Program-made: the position numbers and the translations under genes
Assembly (NCBI GenBank): GCA_001566295.1
Contig: KQ964253.1
Coordinates: 992,001 to 1,056,000 of the forward strand
Direction: 5' to 3'
DNA length: 64,000 nucleotides
Source of the DNA: Microdochium bolleyi
Lineage: Eukaryota > Ascomycota > Sordariomycetes > Xylariales > Microdochiaceae
The notes under the pieces: generated by a model
Told to the model about the DNA's origin: nothing
Databases searched by the model: none
What the model saw: only the letters and a program-made list of their open reading frames with translations
Shown here: positions 1 to 9,782 of the stretch, one piece after another
How positions within the stretch are numbered: the first letter of the stretch is position 1
Layout: each line of letters starts with the position of its first letter

Positions 1-1
1 T

Positions 2-2164
2 TCTGGAGCTGCACCGTTTCCTGACCCTGGCAATCCAACTCTACCTACTGGAGTCGAGCCCCGACAGGTTGTGTTGAGGGACCGACAGACCATTGCCACA
101 ATTGTACCTTTTGCTTCACGAGAGCAAGTCCCGCCATCTCTACTGGAGTATCTGTGTGCTCAGTTCGCCAAGGAGATCGAAGGAGGCGACACATATCCCA
201 TGATAGAACCAATGCCACTGGACAAGTTTTCGCCCTACTGGCTCCAGAACTTTGCGGGCATTATGCTTCTCGGCAGCATCGAGAGTGCCGACCAGGTCGT
301 CGAGGGCAAGGACTGGTCCAAGGAGTGCCTGGGCAGCTTCTACATAAAGCCAAACTACCCTGGTCGCAGCAGCCATGTATGCAATGCAGGCTTCTTAGTC
401 ACTGATGCGGCCCGCAATCGCGGCGTTGGCAGGCTCATGGGGGAGACGTACCTGATTTGGGCACCACGGCTCGGCTACAGCTACTCTGTCTTCAACCTCG
501 TCTATGAGACCAACGTAGCGTCGTGCCGCATCTGGGACGCCCTGGGCTTTAAGCGGATCGGCCGGGTGAAGGGCTGTGGTAACCTCAAGTCGTACCCAGA
601 TCGCCTGGTCGATGCCATCATTTACGGACGGGAGCTGTCCGCATCCGCCGACGGCGAGGTCGCCTCGGATCCACTGCTCGTGAGTGAAGAACGCTTCGAC
701 AAGATCAAATTCTACCTCAAGCATGGCCGCTACCCGAACGGATCTGACCGCGCTGAGAAAAGCAGACTGCGTAGTGCTGCCACACACTATAAGCTCCTCG
801 ACAACGATGTACTCATGCTCAAGGACAAAGAGGTCATCAGCGACCCGATTCACCAGATGCGCATAGCGCGGGACACCCACGAAGTCATCGGGCATGCCGG
901 CATCAACAAGACGACGGCCGTCATCGCGGAAAAGTACCACTGGAGCCGCATCAAGGAGACGGTCTCGGATGTAATTAGGACCTGTACACAATGCAAGGAC
1001 TCGGCAAAAACGACTGCAACTTTGGTGCCCCCTCCTTTGGCGAGGACCACCAGCTCTTCTTCGGACACAGGTGGCGATGTCGGTGAAATGCAGAAGCTCG
1101 CCCTTGAGATTGGCTCCACAACACCCCTTATGCTTGAAGGCCTGGCCAACACAGACATGAATGCGGACGTGCTTGCGAATTCTTATCACCACCACGCGAG
1201 TTTGGATCCGAACAGGATCGATGATGGGAGAGTTCTTGACCTAGAACACCATTACGACCCTCTGCAACAACACCGTGACACGCAGCATGACAGCCATCAC
1301 CACCACACTATAGCACACCTGCTCGAGGACTCGCCAGCACAGTATGCCAACCCTAGTGACATTAGCTCGTTGCTCAACCCGCCCCTAGAACCGATCCCAG
1401 ATGTTTTGTTGGATCACCCTACGCCTTCACGTCTCCTTCATCACCAACATCAAGCCGTACGAGACCAAAGCGAGAACATTAGACATCCCCGTGAGCAAGA
1501 ACAACAACCGGGGAACCCTGCTAGTCTTGCCGAGTCTCATGTCTTGTACCATCCTATAGACCTGAGGATAGGTGCCCAGCCATCGCAAGTTCCGGAATCA
1601 AGCAATCACCCACAGCCACTGGCGACATTTCATCACAATCAGGGACATGTTATCGGCCCTCAAGCAATCGCATCACACTCTCTGAGCTCTTACAATAATG
1701 TGCATGACGCGCATGGCTTGAATTTCCGCCATGTCCATCATCCAAGTCTAGGCCAGAACGACCGCTCTTTCGCACCCACATACACTTCGCACCAGATGCT
1801 GAGTCATGAACCACCACGTAGCGACCAGGATGACCTGGATCCAGATGACTCGTTCCAGTCGCTTCTTAACGACCCAGACAGCGTGATGCTGGATGGAGCC
1901 CACAATCACGATACCGTTGGGGATTCAGACGCCGTAGACCGAGATCTCGAAATGCTGCTTGATCATGACCCCGAAGAGTTCCCAGAGCCTAATCCTGCAA
2001 ATGCTACTGCGAAAGCCTCACACGCTGGAGGAGGTCCTCACCAGGTGGACTCTGGCATCGAGGATTCTGGCCACGGCAGCATGATATCTGGCAGCACGGG
2101 CGCAGCTCCTTCGAGACGCACCCGCAGTAGTATATACGACGTTGTCTTCGATGGAGACGATTGA
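2..2164 (+). CDS. Spt10-like GNAT acetyltransferase with integrase-type HHCC zinc finger (5' partial)
   Basis: The reading frame is open from nt 2 to the TGA at 2162-2164 and no in-frame ATG opens it, so the gene starts left of the window. The first 200 or so residues are a GNAT fold: an acetyl-CoA loop (ARNRGVGRLMG, about nt 410-440) is followed by ETNVASCRIWDALGFKRIG, typical of the family. A His2-Cys2 zinc finger follows, with His at nt 878 and 893 and Cys at 983 and 992 (H-x4-H-x29-C-x2-C), in the context GHAGINKT and YHWSRI seen in retroelement integrases. GNAT plus integrase-like finger is the architecture of yeast Spt10, a sequence-specific activator of histone genes. Function here is inferred from that. 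The remaining 380 residues are His-, Asp- and Pro-rich and look disordered. The frame is uninterrupted, so it is a host gene and not an integrase relic. It converges on the next gene with 91 nt between the stops. Confidence 0.82.
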   Translation, partial: SGAAPFPDPGNPTLPTGVEPRQVVLRDRQTIATIVPFASREQVPPSLLEYLCAQFAKEIEGGDTYPMIEPMPLDKFSPYWLQNFAGIMLLGSIESADQVVEGKDWSKECLGSFYIKPNYPGRSSHVCNAGFLVTDAARNRGVGRLMGETYLIWAPRLGYSYSVFNLVYETNVASCRIWDALGFKRIGRVKGCGNLKSYPDRLVDAIIYGRELSASADGEVASDPLLVSEERFDKIKFYLKHGRYPNGSDRAEKSRLRSAATHYKLLDNDVLMLKDKEVISDPIHQMRIARDTHEVIGHAGINKTTAVIAEKYHWSRIKETVSDVIRTCTQCKDSAKTTATLVPPPLARTTSSSSDTGGDVGEMQKLALEIGSTTPLMLEGLANTDMNADVLANSYHHHASLDPNRIDDGRVLDLEHHYDPLQQHRDTQHDSHHHHTIAHLLEDSPAQYANPSDISSLLNPPLEPIPDVLLDHPTPSRLLHHQHQAVRDQSENIRHPREQEQQPGNPASLAESHVLYHPIDLRIGAQPSQVPESSNHPQPLATFHHNQGHVIGPQAIASHSLSSYNNVHDAHGLNFRHVHHPSLGQNDRSFAPTYTSHQMLSHEPPRSDQDDLDPDDSFQSLLNDPDSVMLDGAHNHDTVGDSDAVDRDLEMLLDHDPEEFPEPNPANATAKASHAGGGPHQVDSGIEDSGHGSMISGSTGAAPSRRTRSSIYDVVFDGDD

Positions 2165-2255
2165 ATATATTTTGAACTGTTAGAGCAGCAAAAAATGCAT
2201 CCAACCCGCCTGCCGTTCGCCCATGCGAAGGATGATTACCTGATTCCAAATCATC

Positions 2256-4190
2256 CTACTCCATACGACTAGACTGCCCAGCATACTCCCAGTCATGGTA
2301 GATCTCCATGAAGTCGGAGTCCGAAATGCTATCGCGATGAAGATCGAAATTATCACCGGTCATGCTAGGATCGTCCGTTGGAGGCGCCGCCTCCATCTGA
2401 GCCGCTGTACCGCTGCCATCGCCTTCAGCGCCCTGGATAACCTCCTGCCCGACGTAGTCCAGGAGTCGTCGCTCCACAGTATTGTCCTCCACGAGGGGTA
2501 TTGCTGCCAACAAGGTCTCCGCCGAAGGCTGCAGAGTGTTTGTCGGCTCAGAATAAGGGGTATGCACAACAGAATGGCAGCCTCCCTCGCTGGGACGTGT
2601 TGGCCCCACCGCTTGCATGCCTGTTACAAAATCCGCGGCTGGACTTGTACTTGGATCATTCGCGTGGTCGGTACAAGGGATGGACGCATCAGCGCTTTCC
2701 GCGGACAAAGCCCCCGAACAGCTGGTGGGTTGCATCAGGTGCTGTGGTCTTCCTTGCGGACTACTAGGGCGGTGACTGTTCGAAACGTCTCGCCTCGACC
2801 GCCTCGTACTGGCCATTGCCGCCACTGGCCTTCCTGCCGCGCTCGTTCCAGTGATCTGTTGTTGCCTCTGGTGAGCAGATGGCTCACTCGGAGCTGCTGC
2901 TTGTACCGTCCAAGGACGATTCGAGCCGCGACCAAAAGCAAGGCCGGAGTCTTCGACTCCATTGTTATGCATTTGTGCTTCTGTTTGGTGGTAGTATGCT
3001 TCACTGCTGCCCGGCTGTAGCAGCTGATGTTGCTCATGCTGCTCGTACGGTGGCGGCTGGTGCTGGTGCAGGAAACTCGGATCGAGAGTCATGAAATCGA
3101 CAAGACCACCTTCGCCGTCGACGGCGCCATAAGAGTCCTGGTTGTACATGAGGTCTCCGTCGACATAGCGCGGGTCCAGCTCGGGCCACCAGCCGGGCAT
3201 ATGTGTCACTGGCCACGAGGCTGTCGTCGTCCTTCCGCCAGAATGGTGGAGTGCTCGCGGGCTCGGTGGCGGTGGCGGCGACTGCTGCATCGGCGGCCGT
3301 GACATCGCCCTGCTGCGGACGGACAGCTGCGTTTGTGGCTGCCATGCTGGTGGCGGCGGTGGATCGAGCCTAGTTGTGAACCTCTGCTGCTGTTGTGGTC
3401 GGTTGCGCTGCTGTTCCTCAGGGGAGAAGTAGCCGACATATCCCAGCGAAGATGACGAAGCTTCTACTGTTCCTGCCCCTTCGTTTGTCGCACCCGTCGC
3501 TGCTATGTTAGATCCGGTGTTGAGACACATCATCTTCCTAAATGTCTCCCACTCCTGGCCCACAAACCACGAGCTACCTCCTTGCTGAGGGAGAAGCAAG
3601 GCATTGTTTTCACCACCTCTACCACCACCACTGCCGTGCCCAGGCGTGGGAGTGGCCGACGTGCCGATCCAGACGCTGATGTCGATGCGCCGGTACGGCG
3701 GGTGGTTGTTGTTGCTGTCGAGCTGAAGTGGAGGAGGATCTAGGACGTCCTTGCCTAAATATCCAGACTTGTTAGCGGAGTCGGACATTTGGTCATATTT
3801 GCTGAAATTTTGTCTCTCTGCTGAGTGATAGGCGATCATGAGGCAAGACAGCCCCCCTTTTCGCCCTCCACAATCCGTCATGGAGGGGGGAAACTTGAAG
3901 TTGGGAAAAAGCCGCGTCCCAGTCCAATGTAGAGGGATTCGCCTGTCCCGCTCACCTCGCAGCAGGTCCTTGACGGCGTTCAGCACCACCGTCTCGGTCT
4001 GGTCGGGCGTCTGCACGGCCGCCTCGTCCCGCAGGAACGCCCGGACCGGATCGTCGCTGCAGCACTGGTTCCCCGTGACGCGGATGGCGATGTTGTGCGC
4101 CACAGCTCCGGCCCCCGCGTGAACGTGGGATGCAGAGGCAGGAGCAGCTGCGGCAGTTCCGGCATCGCCGGAGGCTGCTGTAGGCTCCAT
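2256..4190 (-). CDS. Unrecognised protein: small folded N-terminus and long disordered Pro/Gln/Ser tail
   Basis: The frame is open throughout, but 3755-3955 (201 nt) has the marks of an in-frame intron: donor GTGAGC, branch GCTAAC and acceptor TTTAG. Splicing gives 577 residues instead of 644. I do not recognise the family. After an Ala-rich leader, about residues 30-100 look folded (AHNIAIRVTGNQCCSDDP, then a leucine-rich helix and RRIDISVWIG across the splice). The rest is low-complexity Gln, Pro, Ser, His and Gly with short acidic patches near the C-terminus (DPSMTGDNFDLHRDS, SDSDFMEIYHDWEYA). The pattern of one small domain and a long disordered tail with acidic patches resembles a fungal transcriptional co-regulator, but no DNA-binding motif is visible. 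The start ATG at 4188-4190 is followed directly by an Ala-rich leader, and the upstream leader DNA carries a CG/TG repeat. Confidence 0.6.
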   Translation of the reverse strand: MEPTAASGDAGTAAAAPASASHVHAGAGAVAHNIAIRVTGNQCCSDDPVRAFLRDEAAVQTPDQTETVVLNAVKDLLRGERDRRIPLHWTGTRLFPNFKFPPSMTDCGGRKGGLSCLMIAYHSAERQNFSKYDQMSDSANKSGYLGKDVLDPPPLQLDSNNNHPPYRRIDISVWIGTSATPTPGHGSGGGRGGENNALLLPQQGGSSWFVGQEWETFRKMMCLNTGSNIAATGATNEGAGTVEASSSSLGYVGYFSPEEQQRNRPQQQQRFTTRLDPPPPPAWQPQTQLSVRSRAMSRPPMQQSPPPPPSPRALHHSGGRTTTASWPVTHMPGWWPELDPRYVDGDLMYNQDSYGAVDGEGGLVDFMTLDPSFLHQHQPPPYEQHEQHQLLQPGSSEAYYHQTEAQMHNNGVEDSGLAFGRGSNRPWTVQAAAPSEPSAHQRQQQITGTSAAGRPVAAMASTRRSRRDVSNSHRPSSPQGRPQHLMQPTSCSGALSAESADASIPCTDHANDPSTSPAADFVTGMQAVGPTRPSEGGCHSVVHTPYSEPTNTLQPSAETLLAAIPLVEDNTVERRLLDYVGQEVIQGAEGDGSGTAAQMEAAPPTDDPSMTGDNFDLHRDSISDSDFMEIYHDWEYAGQSSRME

Positions 4191-4228
4191 GAATTCCCGT
4201 GCGGGGAGTATGTATCTGTCTGTCAGTG

Positions 4229-4229
4229 C

Positions 4230-4277
<48 letters not shown>
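4229..4277. repeat. (CG)n(TG)n dinucleotide repeat
   Basis: About 16 nt of alternating CG are followed by about 33 nt of alternating TG. It lies about 40-90 nt upstream of the start codon of the minus-strand gene at 4190, probably in its 5' leader or core promoter. Alternating purine-pyrimidine runs of this kind can form Z-DNA and vary in length. Confidence 0.95.
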
Positions 4278-4281
<4 letters not shown>

Positions 4282-5157
4282 ATGAAGCGTCGAAGTGTGC
4301 GCGAGCTATCACTGTGGCTCTAGGCCGCCGGTGTTCAGGACTCGACGTTGGTGGTCGCCGAGTCTCTTAACACTTTATTATGTCTGTTTCACTGTGTCGA
4401 CGGCTTATGGACGGCTTGCTGCTTTGTTGCTGCTTTCCTTGCGACGCCCGATCTTCATGGCCGTGGATGGTAGTTCGAAACCTGATGGTCCGCCGTGCGA
4501 GGGTCTGATGAGACGTCCACAAGCACATGACTTCTAAATGCAGATATCTATACCAACGCAGCACAAAGAGACGACGAAATAGAGGGGTGTGTATGGGGCA
4601 CGCGTCACGTTCCCTGGATGAATGGAGTGGAACTTGAGCAAATGCCGCTGCGAGACGAATGCTCATCCACCAACGTCCTCTTGCCTGGGGAGCTTGGTAT
4701 CCGAGACCAGACTATGGCGGAACAAATAGAAGAGTGTGCGTTGTCTATCTTTAGACGGGAAAAGGAAAAGAAACAACATCATGATGAGCAACCGAATCGG
4801 CCTGGTCGTGTTGGTTGACTGTAAAAGGTGAAGCAATGCCGTAATTAGATCAGGCGTACTGTCGGCGTTACAAGATTCGCCGAGATTTGGCCAGCACATG
4901 CCTCGAGTTTAGGCAGGTACTATTCTCAGGGTCGATGACGATGGCGATTCCACACGACGAAGCATTCCGATGCGGCGGCATCACTTCCAGCTTAAAGGCC
5001 TTGCAAGGTGGCACAAGTACCAACACGTTGCGACTGATCGTGAGGTCACATGTTTAGCGGATATGTTGCATTATTCTCTGTTACACCAGTAGAAATAGCC
5101 AACTGGTTACCAAGAACAAAGAACAGCACGCCTCACCAACCTAAAGCTCCCCGTAGT
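4278..5157. other. Intergenic, no gene seen
   Basis: This holds the upstream region of the 2256-4190 gene and the 3' flank of the permease, both on the minus strand. Short open frames here (up to 99 codons) show no domain or splice pattern. Nothing else was recognised. Confidence 0.5.
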
Positions 5158-7059
5158 CTAAAAGTTTTTCCACAGCCTCTGCCAGACAGAAGGCCGACCG
5201 CCACCTTCAATACCCTCGCGGTGCTTGACTTGCAGGTCGCGACGCCTCCCGTGCTGAAGATCGATCTCGTGAATCCTCCAGTATCTTGTCTTGAAAACGA
5301 GCTTGTAGCCAAAGTAGATGATCGGGAAGACAACGAGCAGGACGTAGGCATCGACAAATCGGCCGGCGTTGAAAGGCGCGAGCGTCGTCCAGCCCTGAAT
5401 CAGGGCGAGTAGGATGTTTGCTGCTAAGCCGAACCAGGCGTTGTATGGGTAGCCAATGGACTTAAAAGGGAGCTCTGAGGGTGAGTAGCCCTGCGCCGCC
5501 CACGCCTTGCGGAAGCGGATGTGCGTGAATGAGATCGAGCCCCAGACCTGAAAAGCAGTGCCACATTGTCAGTTTCCGATTGTTGGCTGCTGATGGGTGA
5601 GAACTCACAATGAATGTAGAAACACCGCTGAGATTCACGATGTACGAGTACGCTTGCGCAGCTCCGGTGCTAATGTTCATGAGCGACAAAGCGCCGAACG
5701 CGTTGGCGGTCACGATAGCAGGGATCGGCACGCCGCGCTTGTTGGTCCAGCCCAAAAACTTGGGTGCCTTGCGGTCCTGGCCCATGAACAGCAGAGTACG
5801 CGAAGCGATGTAGATCGAGCTGTTGATAGCCGAGATGCAGGTGACCAGGATGAAGGCGTTGATCAGATGCACGCCACCCTCGAAGCCAGCATTCTGGAGC
5901 GCTACCGTCATGGGACTTAGTAGAGCCCGGCTGGCACCCTCGGTTAGCTGCGGCGCGTTCGCGGGGCACGTCATGCCAAAGAACAGAGCAGCGCCCATGT
6001 AAATGAACAAAATGCGCCAGAAGACTTGTCGGATGGCAAGGGGAACGGCACGACCAGGGTTAGCGGTCTCCGTTGCTGCTACTGCCACAGACTCGACACC
6101 ACTGAACATTGAATCTGTCAGCTTCTTGCACATGCTTGCACGACCCGAACACAGAACTTACGCATAGAAAGTGGCACAAAAGACAAAGACCTGTGAGAGA
6201 AAGCTTTGGTTAGCGGCAAAGGGTCGCGCAAATGGCATGTAACACTGGCCATAACTCACCTCTGCAACGCCCCTAAATCCAGACACAAAAGCACCCGGGT
6301 CATGCCAATACAAGAAGCCAAAAGCTGGTCTGTTGGGAATGCCGCCTGATACGTAGACGATGGAGAAGATGTAAAACGCAACCAGGCCCAGCAGCTTGAA
6401 AAGAGCGAGCCAGAACTCTGCTTCTCCGAAAGCAACAATGCCAAGTAGTTGGAAGCCGGTGAAGATGCTCCAGAGAATGAGAAACCAACCCCAAACCGGG
6501 ATCTTGTCCGTCCAGAAGACAAGGATAGAGGTGACAGCATTGTACTCGTTGGCAAGCACCGCGAACCAGATGATGAAGTAATTCCAGCCAACACTAGAAG
6601 TGTCAAGTCAGCTTCGGCCCTACGGACACAGACAAGAAGACTGGAAAGAAAGAGCCCAAAGTCGACTTACGCAGTGCCGAAGGCCGGGTCAATAAAGCGA
6701 TCCGCAAGAGTGGTAAAGGCCCCTCCACTGGGGTATAGAGTGGTCAGCTCGCCGAGAGACTGCATGACGCTGAAGGCGACGATGCCAATGACGCCGAAGC
6801 CAATCATTAGGGCACCCGGGCCACCAGTCGACAAGGCGCCGCCGGTGCCGACGAGCAGGCCTGGGCCGATGATGCCTGCGAGGGCCATCATGGAGAGGTG
6901 GCGGGTCTTGAGGCCGCGCTTGACACCGCTCTCCGGGTCGATGTCGCGGGAATCGCCATCGCTGCCGGAGGTCTCGGCGCCGTAGGTGGCATCGCCGTAG
7001 ACGGTGTCGTCGTGGGTCAGAGGCGGATCGTGTTTGTAGTGCGGAGTATGGCTGCTCAT
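5158..7059 (-). CDS. Amino-acid permease (APC superfamily, fungal YAT type)
   Basis: Five exons, 7059-6671, 6593-6260, 6190-6162, 6101-5609 and 5547-5158, join in phase to 544 residues. The introns are 77, 69, 60 and 61 nt, each with a GT donor and YAG acceptor. The protein is a plasma-membrane amino-acid transporter with an expected 12 membrane helices and cytosolic termini. Diagnostic stretches are a hydrophilic N-terminus, then MALAGIIGPGLLVGTGGAL (helix 1), SLGELTTLYPSGGAF, RFIDPAFGTAVGWNY across the first splice, and GVESVAVAATETANP. The last belongs to the conserved G-x-E-x-x-A-x-x-A-x-E-T-x-N-P region. The C-terminus after the last helix is short and basic (ending RLWKNF). Length is normal for the family (500-600). 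The substrate cannot be told from sequence by eye. The 29-nt third exon is the least certain part, but skipping it would break the frame. Confidence 0.9.
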
Positions 7060-8365
7060 CGTGGCGGCAGCTACTGACGAAGCTCCGTGGAAAAGCTATG
7101 TGGTGGGTCCTCGAGTCGCGCCGGGATGGCGTCCGGGGCTTCAAGAGTGGCTCGTGGGAGCCAGGAAGTGAAGCTGTCACGAAGAAGACGGCCAGGAGGG
7201 AACGCAGAGGTTCATGCACAATGCAGGGTGATGTCTTGCCTGCGCGCCTGCGGTAAGCTTGTTCAAGAAGATAAAATATTGCGACGTCCGCCATCGGCAG
7301 TGATCACCAGGGCGAGCCCCCCATACGGCTGACAGCGGGCCTTGTCGATGATGCCATCGGCACTAGCTCTCGGGCACAGCTTGGCGGTGCCTCCGGGGGC
7401 TGTCCGGGTGCCGGTGGTGAGTGTTGCTGGCGTTCTCGCGTGCTTGCGTGTGATGTCTACGACAAATGAAAACTCTCACCCCATCTGCAGCTCTGCCGTG
7501 GCTGCACCTGCCCGATTTCAGCTGCTTCGCATCCCACATTGTAATATCGTGGTCTAGCTGTGCTTGTGTCCCGGCGGAGGCAGGAGCAAGCACGCCTGGT
7601 CGTGCCTTCCGACTCTCCATCACCCCCACGCCGACCCGCCGCCACTGCCGCCCACTTCGACACCCACAATACCTCATCGCAGATCATTTCGTCGCGGGTT
7701 GGGAATTTCTCAGAGCTAGTTGTTCTCGTGCATGCAACACGTCTCTTGCATCCCGGCAATACTAAAAGAGCTTTCCTTGCAGACTTGCAGCGAAAAGAGC
7801 CGTGCCACCTTGTGCGTGTCTTGAATCCATGGAATGCAAAAGCCAAGCCTTCTCGCCCAGCCTTCCGCTTTCAGGGTTCTCTTGTCTCAAATGCTTGACC
7901 GGGCTGCTCGTTGCGGGCATGCTTTTAGCCGCGATCGAGGGCAGCTGGTAGAGTAGTACGCAATGATGGATGGAGACGCATCTGGTAGTAATCTCATCTA
8001 GGTATGTGTCCTGGTCGGCGAAGGGCAGGAATCTGATGGCATTCATGGTTATTATGGGCATAAAAGCAAATGCCTAGCTCAAAGATCCAGACATGACGTC
8101 AACCAATTATCAAGCTGCGCTTGCGAGCAGTCATCTCTGAAAACTCACCATCTGCACATCTCGTTCAACCTTTTCTTCTTGAAACTGGGTTGGGAAATCA
8201 TTGGTTGATCAATTGCATTGCAATTCTCGCCTGAATCATTGAGAAGGTCCATGGACTAGAACTTGCCCCACGAGGTTCAGTTCTTTTGAGTCCAAATCCA
8301 CAACCCGTCCGCGCTCGTCATTCGCGTACGACCTGAGACCAAACACAAGCAGCCCAAGACAAGAA
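7060..8365. other. Divergent intergenic region, no gene seen
   Basis: The permease (minus) and the poly-Glu gene (plus) start outward from this interval of about 1.3 kb. It should hold both promoters. Open frames of up to 130 codons lack splice context or recognisable domains. No tRNA or repeat was seen. Confidence 0.5.
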
Positions 8366-8366
8366 A

Positions 8367-8374
8367 TATAAATA
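8367..8374 (+). promoter_or_regulatory. TATA box upstream of the poly-Glu gene
   Basis: TATAAATA lies 51 nt upstream of the ATG at 8425. The spacing leaves a very short leader. This is a consensus match only, with no experimental support. Confidence 0.45.
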
Positions 8375-8424
8375 GACTGACGGCATCGGAAAACCACCAA
8401 ACATTCTCAGCACGCCAAGGAGCC

Positions 8425-9782
8425 ATGAAAGACATGGCAGACGACAACTGGCAAGAAACAGCCCTCTCAACACGTCACATGCACAACCGCGGAACCCGTG
8501 GCCACGCTCGAGGGACCAAGAGCAGTGGTCACAATGGGAGCGATAGCTCTTCCTCCATCTTTGACGTCAGGCGCATGTTTGGGACGTACTCTCTGAGGTT
8601 GCCGCAAGGATCCATACCCCTGTCGTCGTCGTTGTCGTCGTCGCCAGCACTCACACTGGATGTTTCATCTAACTCCAGCAGGGCGAGAAAGCGCAAAAGC
8701 AACAGAAACGTCGGCGGCGGTAGTAATGGTGCGGCAGTAGTCGAGGAGGGTGTCGTCGAAGTATACCGCATGACGGATGACGGCAGAGGTGTTATTGGAT
8801 CCTTCCTGCTCCCAGTGGTGGGTGCCGCGAGCGACATTACTGCTAATATTGGCGTTGGTGGTGGTGGCGCACGGGAGAAGCGACACTTCGCAGGAAGACA
8901 ACACAGAAGCAGGTTCCTGGAGGCGACCATCATTCTCACGGGCAGCAGGAAGGTCATGAAGCAGATCGCCAAAGACATGGACCGAGGTTGCAATTCATCA
9001 TCATCATCATCATCACCATCATCAGAAGCAGAAGAAGAAGAAGAAGAAGAAGAAGAAGAAGAAGAAGAAGAAGAAGAAGAAGAAGAAGAAGAAGAAGAAG
9101 AAGAAGAAGAAGAAGAAGAAGAAGNNNNNNNNNNGAAGAAGAAGAAGAAGAAGAAGAAGAAGAAGAAGAAGAAGAAGAAGAAGAAGAAGAAGAAGAAGAA
9201 GAAGAAGAAGAAGAAGAAGAAGAAGAAGACGTAGAAAAGGAGACCCACAGGGAGGCTAACGCAGCAGTTGACAGAAACTGTGACGATGTTCCGGAGGAGC
9301 AAGTAAGCAGTGACGACGACGAAAACGACGATGACGACGAGGAGCAGGTGGAAAGCGACCCTGAGAGCACGCCGTACGATGAGGAGAGCCGCTACCAGCG
9401 GCCCTTTGAGAAGAACAGCTTCCGCTCGCCCAAGTTTTGGGCAGAATGGCGCTGCGTGCGAAGCGACTCGCAGGATCACGACGATACTGCGAGTTCCGAT
9501 ACGGAAGAAAAGGAAAAAGGAATCACAGGTCACACGGAGAAGTTCCTCGCACACGGCAATGGGTCTCCATCAGCTTCGCCAAACAACAGAAGTTCGAGGT
9601 CGCCACGCGCTGCAGCCCTGTGCGGGACCGGCTACCTGGTCTTCCAAGGCAACGACTGCCGCAAGTTCTCGGGAACCATCAGCAGTCAGGATCTGAGCTG
9701 GGACAACCTTGCCGTGTCAGGGCACAAACTAGCTGGTTCCAAACCAAGAGACATCTTGGCAGCTTGGCCGGGACCGAGTTGA
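8425..9782 (+). CDS. Conserved-type hypothetical protein with very long poly-Glu tract, broken by an assembly gap
   Basis: Translation starts at ATG 8425 (or 8434) and reads a basic, Ser-rich N-terminus, then RFLEATIILTGSRKVMKQI, then 31 GAA codons up to a run of ten N at 9125-9134. After the N run the same frame reads Lys. The frame two bases along continues Glu (31 more codons), then an acidic stretch, FWAEWRCV, and GYLVFQGNDCRKFSGTI, ending at TGA 9780-9782. Both flanks look like parts of one compact domain (EATIILTG strand, FWAEW, GYLVF-x-GNDCRKF-x-GT), so the frameshift is almost certainly an artefact of the arbitrary gap size. I recall similar unnamed proteins in other filamentous fungi, which is memory and not a search. 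No function can be assigned. The assembled sequence gives 62 Glu codons, and the true number is unknown. Confidence 0.7.
9031..9227 (+). repeat. (GAA)n trinucleotide tract interrupted by ten N
   Basis: Perfect GAA repeats run from 9031 to the gap at 9125 and from 9135 to 9227. The purine-only strand and its pyrimidine complement can form triplex DNA. The N run marks a place where assembly failed or was padded, so the repeat length is a lower bound or arbitrary. Confidence 0.97.

Noticed and set aside
880..1000. Integrase-type zinc finger as a transposon fragment
   Set aside because: It is in frame within a host acetyltransferase, has no catalytic DDE core, terminal repeat or reverse transcriptase nearby, and matches the known Spt10 arrangement.
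395..1195. 266-codon minus-strand frame opposite the Spt10-like gene
   Set aside because: It is a shadow of a convincing GNAT and zinc-finger coding sequence on the other strand.
8529..9554. Minus-strand open frame with long Ser and Phe runs
   Set aside because: It is the complement of the GAA tract and its surroundings. It spans the N gap and has no features of its own.
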